A stretch of 64,000 bases of DNA from Mesostigma viride. Lineage: Eukaryota > Streptophyta > Mesostigmatophyceae > Mesostigmatales > Mesostigmataceae. Each line of letters starts with the position of its first letter. The first letter of the stretch is position 1. The position numbers and the translations under genes were made by a program. Below the pieces are notes generated by a model. The model was not told the origin of the DNA. It did no database searches and saw nothing but the letters and a program-made list of their open reading frames with translations. Below, piece by piece: positions 1-9,528 of this stretch. The stretch spans positions 799,473 through 863,472 of the forward strand of contig RPFO01000082.1 of NCBI GenBank assembly GCA_009746045.1. Reading direction: 5' to 3'.

Positions 1-370
1 GGGCCACACAAGGTTCTGGAGAAGCTTGGAGATGTGATGTTCAAGGTGGACATCCCGAGCTCCTGGAACACTTCCTCCAACTTCCATCGAGACCAGCTCA
101 AGTTATACCACCAGAACTCCATCCAAGGTCGGCTCAACCCGCCGGCCCCTGTCGAGTACAACCCCGAGACTGGAGAACAGGAAGACGAGGTGGCCGAGAT
201 CGTGGGCCACCGGGACATCAAGCGTGGGAGAGGTACATAGACAGCGACAGTATCGCGTACGGTGGCGTTTTGCTCAGCATGATTACGAGGATTCGTGGCG
301 AACCGAGAATGAGCTAGAAGGGTGTGAACGTCTGCTTCGCGAGTATAAGGCCAAGCATGCCCTCCACTAG
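1..370 (+). pseudogene. Ty3/gypsy polyprotein 3' end: integrase C-terminus plus chromodomain, frameshifted
   Basis: The reading frame is open from base 1 (GPHKVLEKLGDVMFKVDIP...FHRDQLKLY) and matches the C-terminal tail of retroviral-type integrases of Ty3/gypsy elements, where a GP.KV....G.V...L..P segment precedes an FH...LK motif. It stops at 238-240. The next frame, about 240-370, continues with RQRQYRVRWRFAQHDYEDSW, the aromatic-cage segment of a chromodomain, and ends at 368-370. The two parts are therefore separated by a frameshift, so this copy cannot make an intact polyprotein. In this family the chromodomain steers integration to particular chromatin. Protease, RT and RNase H would lie upstream, outside the window. 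Confidence 0.8.
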
Positions 371-551
371 GCTACCGCGAAGGTAGTAGTGGTGGGGGCG
401 CTAGGACAACGGGCTTGATCACGTGTAGCCAGGATGCCGCGAAGGCACTTGTGTTATTCACGTCGATGTGTACGCACCATCGTGGTAATTGGGTATATAG
501 GAGCCTAGTATCCAGTGTACCCCTTTTTCACACTCACACGCCTTAAGTCGA

Positions 552-1934
552 GTGTGCGATGATCGCAGATGCTTCCACAGCAGCCCGACAGCGAGGAGCC
601 AGAGATATCGTTGTTCGCTGACAACGTTGACTTGCGGATGGACATGGACACTGAACGTCCCGCAGCCAGTGGCGGAGCCTAAGACTCCTGACCAACGCCA
701 GGTGCAAACAGGGCCGACTCGGCGAACGGGCGGTTCTGTCACACCTGCGGTGACACCGATCCAACAACGGGACGGTGATGCCGTGCGAACCATTCGGACC
801 CAGGGAACGGGGGGGATGACGGTTCTTGTCGGGACGGGACCGACCCGGCGAACGGGCGGCCCGACCGACCTGACTAAGCTCGATTCTGAGGATATTGAGC
901 GCAACCGGAAACGGCCCCAAGTGGAACCGGATGCCCAGCGAGAAGTTAGACGTCGCGCATGTACAAACGAGGTGTCGGCGGGCAGCGTCTCCGCGGATTC
1001 CCAGAGCCCGCGCCGAGAAGCGCGCACTTACTCCGAGCGGGTGGCCCGCGTGGAGACGTCCCGCGCCCATATACCAGAGAGGTGTGGCCCGATACCAGCG
1101 GTGGGCTTTATATCTCCTGCGCAGGGGTCTTTGATCGTACAGGCGGTGGCTCGACCGGCGCCATGGACGGTGGGCGCTTACGTCAGCGCGTTTCCCGGCC
1201 CACAACGAGTACGGCCCTTACGTGAGTTTCGGGGTGTTCCCGTCTACATTGAACTCCCACCACCGCCGTTCGTGGCCGTCGACAGCGCGGACTATCATCG
1301 ACCGCAACCGCTGCACTTTGAGGCAGGTACTCATGCGTATGTGGAGCGAGGCTCCATGCGCGAGCTAGTCTGCTTCGACTTGCACCCAGGGAGGGCGGCC
1401 CCGCGACCCCAGGACTGCCTAGAATCGACGCCAGAGGGTTCTGGTACGCGTTACGGCCCCAAGCGGGAGCTGCCAAAATACATGGTAGATGGTAAACCTC
1501 GAAAGGTTGACTGTCCCATGTATGCTCCGTGTGAGGGAGAGGCATTCCTCGACTGGGTTGTGCCCAACTTTGTGAGGGCTCCAGGCTTTCGCTTCAACGC
1601 TCTCCAGGTGCGCGTCGTAGTGTTGACCATGGCGGGGGGTTTCTTTGCGGAGCATGGATGTGGGGTTATTGATTGGAACGCGGGCACAATCATGTTCACG
1701 CACCCGCAATACCTGGCCGCATTCATGTCGTACTGGCCCACCGGGACGTGGGTAGACCTCGCTCAAACGCGCACCAACGTGAACGAATACCAGCTCGCAT
1801 ACAATGCGGATCACCTCGCTAACCCTGGGAAGATCCTCGAGGAAATTGGTGAGCAGGGTCGCCAGGTACTCCACGAGTATCGTCAACGGAAGGCGCGGTC
1901 AGGAGGGGTGGGCCCTAGCATTGGAGGAATGTGA
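552..1934 (+). CDS. Unidentified ORF between chromodomain and polypurine tract of the Ty3/gypsy element
   Basis: This 460-codon open frame lies downstream of the chromodomain and upstream of the polypurine tract and LTR, in the element's orientation. It is probably an extra ORF carried by the retrotransposon. The open frame begins with GTG; the first ATG is at 816, which would give about 372 aa. The N-terminal third is low-complexity and contains TGPTRRTGG twice, from a short direct DNA repeat. The C-terminal half looks globular (around FLDWVVPNFVRAPGFRF and MAGGFFAEHGCGVIDW). I see no signal peptide, transmembrane helix, zinc knuckle or catalytic motif and recognise no family. It could be a captured gene, an envelope-position ORF, or a relict open by chance. 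Confidence 0.45.
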   Translation: MCDDRRCFHSSPTARSQRYRCSLTTLTCGWTWTLNVPQPVAEPKTPDQRQVQTGPTRRTGGSVTPAVTPIQQRDGDAVRTIRTQGTGGMTVLVGTGPTRRTGGPTDLTKLDSEDIERNRKRPQVEPDAQREVRRRACTNEVSAGSVSADSQSPRREARTYSERVARVETSRAHIPERCGPIPAVGFISPAQGSLIVQAVARPAPWTVGAYVSAFPGPQRVRPLREFRGVPVYIELPPPPFVAVDSADYHRPQPLHFEAGTHAYVERGSMRELVCFDLHPGRAAPRPQDCLESTPEGSGTRYGPKRELPKYMVDGKPRKVDCPMYAPCEGEAFLDWVVPNFVRAPGFRFNALQVRVVVLTMAGGFFAEHGCGVIDWNAGTIMFTHPQYLAAFMSYWPTGTWVDLAQTRTNVNEYQLAYNADHLANPGKILEEIGEQGRQVLHEYRQRKARSGGVGPSIGGM

Positions 1935-2254
1935 GGGTCGCGACCTCCTCATGGATGGATTGCAACGGGATGGCGACAGCATCCCATCGGCTATCAAGGA
2001 ATTGTCCTTGTGTGGCAACGCCGGGGAGAATTGGCTTTACTAACCCGCTGGCGAACAGGGGTTGGGACATAGTATCCCCATGGCCGATTTTGTACTATTG
2101 TTCTCTATAGCTGACTGCCCAGCCTGGGCAATTGTCGCTTTTGTGTGTTGCTTGTTTTGCTTGCAAGAGCTTCTTTTTTTTTCTTGTTTGTTTGTTTGTG
2201 ATAATTGTCTTGTTGCGTGCGCCCCAAGCCTGGACGATATGGCTATCGTCCCCT

Positions 2255-2268
2255 GGGGAAGGAAGGAG
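2255..2268 (+). promoter_or_regulatory. Polypurine tract of the Ty3/gypsy element
   Basis: GGGGAAGGAAGGAG is a 14-base pure purine run that directly abuts the TG of the LTR. This is the position and composition of the primer for plus-strand DNA synthesis in LTR retrotransposons. Confidence 0.8.
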
Positions 2269-2935
2269 TGTTACGGCCCAGACCTTTGTATGGGCGTAAC
2301 AATGCCTTCAATAAATAAGTCGAAAGTCATTTGTTATTCGTTTGGGACTTTCGATAGCTCGCTTTCATAGTCCGCCGGACTATAGGACTCAATTCGGGAC
2401 TTATTTGGGAATTTGTCCTAAGTTCGGGACTTTGTGTGTTTATTTGGTACTTTGTGTGTTCCGGACCAGTTATTTTGGGCCTAGCCAGAAGTACGAGATC
2501 TTCTAGGGGCCGGGCCGGCCCTAGACGTCATACAGAACCTATTGGGGCTTGACGGCAGTATCTGGAAGATCGGCGCGCATGTCGGCGCGCCTGCACACCA
2601 ACTTGCCAGCTTGGTAGCGCAGCTAGGTGAAATTGGTCTGTGGACGATGGACTCTCTCTCTTTGGTTTGATGATTAATGAAACGAGTGTTGACGACTCTC
2701 TCAGACCAAGGGGCACTAATCCGGATGTCATTTGCCTCATGACATGCCGTGTTATATAGCTAGATTAATTAATCATGCTATAAGGCCTAGCTGAGGATAA
2801 ACCGCTACTCAGTTAGTCAATTTACTGCGATCTTTGCTTGCTATCGCGGTACGCGGATGCGCGGCTATGCCGGCTTATTAAACTGCACCTTATACTAGAT
2901 TAGATCTTTCGCACCGTCCGGCTCGGGATGTAACA
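2269..2935 (+). repeat. 3' long terminal repeat of the Ty3/gypsy element
   Basis: The block begins TGTTACGG and ends GATGTAACA, so its ends are the perfect 6-bp inverted pair TGTTAC/GTAACA with the canonical TG...CA. It directly follows the polypurine tract. The length is 667 bp. The 5' partner LTR is outside the window, so identity of the pair and the target duplication cannot be tested here. Confidence 0.8.
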
Positions 2936-3389
2936 ATCGGCTTAAGACATGACCATCATTATTGAGCCCATCAGCTTAAGACAGGACAATCATTATTTTA
3001 AGCCCATCGGCTTGAGACAGGAAAGGAATAAGACAAAGCGACAACGAGACACGACACGGCTTGGAGCACAATAAAAAAAACTGTTTTTATGCGACTCAAA
3101 CCAATCGGTTGGTACAAAGAAAGGTGTCCCTCCGACCCATCGGTCAGATTCTCACCTGGGGCTGAGATGATTCAGGGGCGGCCGGCTTATAACTGTACAA
3201 AAAAAGAAAGATGCGCAGCAAAAGGAAGAAAACAAATGCTTACCGACTAGGTAAGGCAGCGGTTTAAAAAGAGAACACCGAAAATTCCGTCATGGGCACC
3301 ACCATCGTGGGCCGTCAGGAATTATAACAAAAAGAACACCGCATTTTCCGTCTAGGCACCACCATCGTGGGCCGTTTGGAAATAAAACA
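2936..3389. repeat. Short tandem duplications flanking the LTR
   Basis: Bases 2936-3020 hold about 2.5 copies of a 34-36 bp unit starting near ATCGGCTTAAGACA. Bases 3272-3331 and 3332-3389 are a roughly 60-bp direct duplication containing ACCACCATCGTGGGCCGT. No gene is seen here. Confidence 0.6.
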
Positions 3390-4313
3390 GATTACCGCTT
3401 CCAAATGCCCGGATGCACGGAATAAAAGGGAAAAAGCTGATGCAGGAATTCCGACACCCCGGCGGCAGTCAGGGCGCCGTTGTCCAGCTACCTCGCAATT
3501 TCGTGTCCGCTCCTCTCGCCAGCAGGAGTCCCACTCGCTTATTCACGTGCCTCTCCGTGATGACCTGTCCCGTGGGTGGTATGCAGTTGGGTGCAACCCA
3601 GCAAAACGGAGTATAACAAAACGTAGACTAGCCGACCATCGCCGGATCTAATGCCCTAATTCGACCATCGTCGACTTTACTATTGCAATATTCGTTAGTT
3701 AAATTGCGGCAATTCCGACCATCGCCAGAATGCCTGAACAATATTGCATGAACCTAACTACTCAGGCACGAAATGCAAATAGAAAAACAGACCTCCGATT
3801 CCAGTGTAACGTGCCAAACCCATCGGCCATGCAGGCACGTTGGGAAAGATCGTTTCTATCTACGGGACCATCGTCCCGGTTTGTTGCCTGCCTGAGTAGG
3901 AAGGGGGATCACTATTCTATGGGCTACTTGCTGTCATCACAGCGTAGGCCCAGAGGCATTATAATGATTACCTTCTTGTGTTCTTGCAATTGCCGTTGAA
4001 CAAGATTATGCGTCAGACATGATTGTATTAAAGGAATAGATTCGGAACTCAGATTATGGGTTAACTGAGGTGGGTGAGTCGGCGGATTGACGAACGACTG
4101 TCTTGTCCATCGTCCTCGCACACCTTTATGCCAAGCAGTGCCACTAGGTCAGCACTGCTGTTCCGACCCTTGTGGCTCGGAACAGGCATGTGAATATTCC
4201 ACGCTTAATTTCCGTTACTGTAGTGGGCCGAACTACGGGTCGAACATAGGGCTGATCGACCTCTAACCATGTCCGTGGTAACCATCGTTACGTTATGCCA
4301 TCGGACACACATC
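3390..4313. other. No recognisable gene
   Basis: Short frames only. Repeated ACCATCG-type words suggest decayed repetitive DNA, but no family was recognised. Confidence 0.4.
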
Positions 4314-4326
4314 CATCGATATATAT

Positions 4327-5945
4327 ATTAAAAATATAATTACTTACAGCAGAGTGAAATCACTCAAACCAAAGCAAACGCCCAGCTATAAACCTATATA
4401 CAGAGCCATGTCAAAGCTCTATACTACGATAAGACCAATGGAAACGCCTAACGGGAGGAACCTAATAGCCCTGCTGCACCGCAAAATCAGCCCGCGTACG
4501 GCGGAGCATGATGTCAGCCATGGCCCGAGTCAGCGCCACCGACAAGCGCTGACGCCAATATGACGTCCAGGTCCGCGCCGACCATGGGGCCCGCTGGCCC
4601 TCCAGGTCCAGCCGGTCCTCCCGGAGCCGGCAACACTCCTTGAAGAAGGCGGAGGTCAGGGGCCCCATGGCACCAAACTCCTCCAGGACAAAGGGCACCA
4701 CACGATGGTGCCCGACGTCGCCGTAGGCCAGGAGCTTGGCCCGCTCCGCCCGGTCCGCCGTGTAACCTGCCGTGAGGGAGGCCCCAGCCACGTGGCTAAG
4801 AGCCAAGGGCCGCGCCACCGAAACGTCAATAAGCAGATGCCGGCCACCCCCCTCAAAGTCCAGCACCACGATGTCAGGCCGGTGGTTGGGGGAATAGAAG
4901 GCAGCGCCATCCGCATCCTCGGACCGGATGTTCGCGTGGGGGAAAACCGACCGAATCATGGCGAGCACCACCGTCAGGATCGAGGACAGTGTGCAAATAC
5001 AAATACCAATTCTGATTCTGTTGGCCCCCCATGCAGGCAAGGTAGTGAGTCCCCGTGGGATCCAGCGGCTGCCCACAGCTACCACAAGGCCGCCCGGCCG
5101 GAACAAGAGGCTGCGGGGCAAATAGCTGGTGCCGGAGCGCCACCGAGTAGTGGCTGGGAGCCAAGGCGAATGGGGGGCCATGGGAAGAGCACGAAGGTAC
5201 GCCGAGCCCACACTCCGCAAGGAAAGCGAGAACAGCCACGCACGTCCCTGGGCGTTGAGGTCCGCGAAAAGAGCAATCCAATCAGCCGTGTGCAGAATAC
5301 CCGCGTAGGTTTTCTGGTGTTTATCGATGACGCGAGCAGGGAATGCGGCGGGAGATTGAACGGAGGCGACCGAGGGAGTGCCGCGAGGGAGGTGGCGCTG
5401 TACCGCCTGAGCGGCACGGACGGGAGAACAGGCCTGCTGGATCTCAGCATAGGCCTCCTGGATGGCGGTGACGAAGGGCAAAGGGCTGCTGGGGTCCAGG
5501 AGGTCAGGCGCTGCCGTTGCCAAAAGGGGCAGGAGCCGGCAGCTTTCCGCCCACGACTGAGCGACGGAGCCCAAAAATGCTGCTGGGGCCAGCCGGGCGG
5601 CACGAGTCAGACCGCAGCCACCCATATCCGTGCAGGCAGGGAGGCAATGCGAATAGCATGTGGCGGGAGGTCGGGGCCCGGGACCAGCTGCGCCAAGGCC
5701 GACTGGATGCGTTCGTCGTGGCCCTCGGCGGCCAGCCGGACCTGAGCCGGAAGAGCGCCCCGGAGCCAGTGAACGACGCGAGGGTGAGCGCAAAACCACA
5801 GAAGCAGACCCTTGGTCTGCGAATCATGAAGGCGCGCAATCAAGGGCAGTACCTCAGTGCGTGCCTCGAGGGCGGCCCGCAGAGCATCGATGACAAACGC
5901 GGGGTCGCCAACCGGAACGCCGAGGACATCCAACCCATGGAGGCG
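4327..5945 (-). mobile_element. 5'-truncated non-LTR retrotransposon with a restriction-like endonuclease (RLE-type)
   Basis: The insertion is bounded by the perfect 13-bp duplication CATCGATATATAT at 4314-4326 and 5946-5958. Reading leftward, the frames give a post-RT segment (GLDVLGVPVGD..., 5920-5610), then a C-x2-C-x8-H-x3-C knuckle (CGSCGQPLDPTGTHYLAC, near 5090), then RPDIVVLDFEGGGRHLLIDV (near 4830), which fits the (K/R)PD-x(11-14)-D core of the PD-(D/E)XK endonuclease of RLE-type LINEs. The reading frame changes at least three times, so the copy is dead. The RT itself is missing through 5' truncation, as expected of target-primed insertion. The long antisense frame at 4705-5745 is a shadow. 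Confidence 0.8.
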
Positions 5946-5958
5946 CATCGATATATAT

Positions 5959-6720
5959 CCCAATGTCACCAATATTACTCTAGATATCAACTGTCGGCAC
6001 CCTCGTATACACAAGCAGAGGTGTGCCGGAAGGTATGGACTTCAAAACACCTTAGGTATCTATCTCTTTTTGCACGTATCTTTTTATACCATATTTCTTT
6101 TGCCGAACTCTCTCGTGCTCACTAGGTTCGGCCCTAGTCGGCACGCTACAAAAGGGCAGAGACCGGCCAGGTTTCTCCTTCATGCCAGAGGCATGCCACA
6201 GCAGCAATCGGACACGAGAGACGATCCGGCAACTCTGTGGGTGCAATAAGACGGTCCGTGTGAGCATATCATAACAAGGAGCGTGGGCAAGTAAGCTGAT
6301 CATAGCCAGGACGTAGCATGGCTGTACAAGGGCCGGCTATTTAGCTAGGGCTAATAATGGCTGGTTGTGAACCGTGCGTTAGCGGTGCACGTGACTAGGT
6401 ATGGTGGCTCGGCTAGGCAACTAAACATTCTAGGCATGGCTGCCGATGGCGGCAGTGACTACCAATGATTATAAGCTATAGGGCTATTCTAGCCCGCATG
6501 GCCGGGGAGTCCACGTCTTGTGGTTGATCATCAGGTCCCCGCCCCTCCAGTACACCTTGGGCTTCTGGGGGTAATACGTGTATGAAGTAGTTGAATGCTG
6601 CCACCTGGACAGTATACCTAGCCCTTCGATGATCGACAGACAAGTAGCAGCCACATCCGTGCGTAAGTAGCATTTAGCAAGTGTTATCGATAATATTTGT
6701 GGTCCGAACTTTTGAATATA
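5959..6720. other. No recognisable gene
   Basis: Intergenic DNA between the RLE-type LINE and the transporter 3' end. Only short frames are present and no repeat was identified. Confidence 0.4.
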
Positions 6721-6800
6721 ATTAAGTAAGTACTTGCGTGTCATGCGCATGCCCGCATGCCATGGAGTATTATGCTGATCTCATTCGAAAAATAATTTTT
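6721..6800 (-). mobile_element. Degraded LINE-A 3' tail
   Basis: ATTAAGTAAGTACTTGCGTGTCATGCGC and the following GCATGCCATGGAGTATTATGCTGATCTCATT segment match, with substitutions, the 3' end of the LINE family seen in full at 37856-41000. The flanks near 6710-6724 and 6797-6812 resemble a decayed target duplication (TTTTGAATATAATT and TTTTGAAAATAATT). It lies just downstream of the transporter stop codon. Confidence 0.6.
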
Positions 6801-6822
6801 GAAAATAATTTTAAATGTATTC

Positions 6823-6827
6823 TTACA
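6823..6827 (-). terminator. Candidate polyadenylation signal TGTAA for the phosphate transporter
   Basis: TGTAA on the minus strand, about 85 nt past the stop codon. This pentamer is the usual green-algal poly(A) signal. The assignment rests on position only. Confidence 0.4.
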
Positions 6828-6912
6828 ACAAGCTTCAAACCTCTCGCTCGTACATTCTAAAGACATACTGTTCCTTCTTACTCCGTTGTTTAATTGTGCC
6901 TATATTTTTTGA

Positions 6913-9455
6913 CTAGCCAAGCGTTGTGGCATTCAGGTACATGTCAGTGTACAGGTTTCCATAGATGCGCGGCGTGCAGGTGGGGAACATCTGCCCATTG
7001 AAGAAGGCAGAATCATTGCAGTCCAATGCTTTTGGAGAGAAGGCAACGACTGAGAAGATCAGCCCCGCGACAACCCCGGCCACGGGTACCGTGATCAACC
7101 AGCCAAAGAGCGTCCAGCTGACCATTCGCCAGTTGACTGCGCCCACGTCCCCGTTGCAGAGCTGCGCAGGCAACATACCGTCACAGAGTAACCATCTAAG
7201 TAAGTACTCGCTTGTGATGCGCAGAGGCATCCCACGAAGTATCAAGGATACGCCACGGAGTATGCTTACACAAGGGTGAAAACAAAGATTGTCTGCATCA
7301 TTCCCCATCAACTCTGGCTGCAATAGATGGGGAAACAATCCTCATCCAAGCTGTCTTCTATAATAGTAATGGCAGCCCATGCGGTCGTGCAGTAACCGTG
7401 TAGTAGCCACATGTGCATGTGGAACAGGCACGCTGCAAAGTGTGAGCTCTTGATTAGTCGCCAGTCACCTAGATTGTATTAGTCCATTTCACGCGTATGA
7501 TGCCCCCATTGCCTGTTGGGCTGACCCTGCATACACGCTACCTGTGCTCAGACAAGTCCTCCAGTCTCTGGAAGACCAGAGAGACTGTTTACTAACTGAT
7601 TGGCCACTGGTATGCGTACCCATCTTGCCGTGTGCACATGCACAGCAAAGGCAGTAGTGTGGCAGTCGGGTGTATTATTGCTCAATGGCCACTGGCAAGC
7701 ATGCAGGGCGACCTTATGCTCTTACTGCACTTACTATCTACCCGCCCCATCGCCACAACTTTGCCACGGTATGTTCGACCAGCATGGTGGATCCCAGTTA
7801 GACAACTACCCTTGGCCTCAAGCACGCAGGGCACGGTATCCCACGCAGAGTAATGATTGCACAGAAAGCATCGTACTAGATAGTCAGGGAACAGTAAAAG
7901 ACATAGTACTGGTGTAACTTCACCCCCCCAAAACATGCTACTATTCTTAACAATTGTTATCCCAGAGGTATGTGTTATGCAGCCTAATAAAGTGCTTAGC
8001 TTCACTGTACATCTACCGCTGTGTTGAATTTAGCAAGCACAGGGCCCATACCCCACAAAGATGACGTTCCCCCCAACTAATCCAACAAAAATGACGCCCG
8101 CCCGTCCTGCCCCCCGCCCCCCCCCCCTGTAGATGACGCCCCCCTCCCCCCAACCACATACCCCACAAAGATGACGCCCCCCCCAACCACATACCCCACA
8201 AAGATGACGGCTCCCCCCCCCACACACAAAGATGACGCCCCGAGCCCCGGGCCCTCACGTACCCCCACAGCGATGACGGCCCCCGTGATGCACTGCGTGG
8301 TGGACACCGGGAGCCCCCTTGCGGTAGCAATCAGCACGGCCAGCACCGCACCCAGCTCCATGGCAAACCCTCGCGAGGGGGAGATGGGTGTCATGTTGTT
8401 GCCCAGCGCGGCCATGATGTACCACCCACGCAGCGCCAGGCCCAGCACGATGAAGAAGCCGCCGTAGGCAAGCACCCACGTCTTGACTGTGGCGGGTCAC
8501 CAAAGTTTGAACCCAAACCACCAACGTTGAAACGGAAATGCTCAATGGAACGCAATATATGGGGGGGCAGACTGTGCATATGGTAGCATCAGTGGGTCGC
8601 CATGTAAGTGATGTGCCACACTATACTGACATAAGATTTGTGAGAGAGAACAACAACTTACAAGAAACCAGTGGTGGCAGTGAAAAAAAAAGAAGACAAA
8701 CTCACCCGTGACGCTGCTTGGGACGGAGGTGCCGCCGTTCTCCCAGAAGTAATAGATGGCAGACAGCGGCCCGACCGCATTGGCGACGTCGTTGGCACCG
8801 TGGGCGAGCGACGCAAAGGAGCAGGTGACCACCTGGCAGCGGGGGTATGACAGACTCAACGCGCGGATGCCAGGTTTATGATGGGCACTTCCACAAGGCG
8901 CATGAGGAAACACGTACGTGCGCCCACAAGCTCCAAAAGGGAACCTGCATGCACAGCTAGAGCATGAGCAAGACATGATTACGTACGGTGCCAGCAGCTA
9001 GCGAGGAAGCTGCTCAATCACCCACAATGGCACAGCATGATCTACCACCCTGGGACTTGCCGCCTTGTCATGCTGGGTTCCGGAATAGATGGTGCGCTGC
9101 ATCAGCCCTCATGTGCACATGGCACTCAGAAGGAGAAACCTCACGCTACAGCAGATAAGTAAACCTGGCAGCCAAGAATTGATGAAACTCACACGCAGTA
9201 ACAGAACAACCTGCTGCCCGGTTGGAGCCATAGGGGTTTCCCAGCCCGCCCGCCCGCCCGCCCGCCCGCCCGCCCGCCCGCCCGCCCGCCCGCCCGCCCG
9301 CCCGCCCCCGCCCGCCCGCCCGCCCGCCCGCCCGCCCGCCCGCCCGCCCGCCCGCCCGCCGCCCGCCGCCCGCCCGCCCGCCCGCCCGCCCGCCCGCCCG
9401 CCCGCCCGCCCGCCCGCCCGCCCGCCCGCCCGCCCGCCCGCCCGCCCGCCCGCCC

Positions 9456-9528
<73 letters not shown>

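Noticed and set aside
4705-5745. 346-codon plus-strand frame as a gene
   Set aside because: It is antisense to recognisable RLE-type LINE coding sequence; no domain is visible on this strand.
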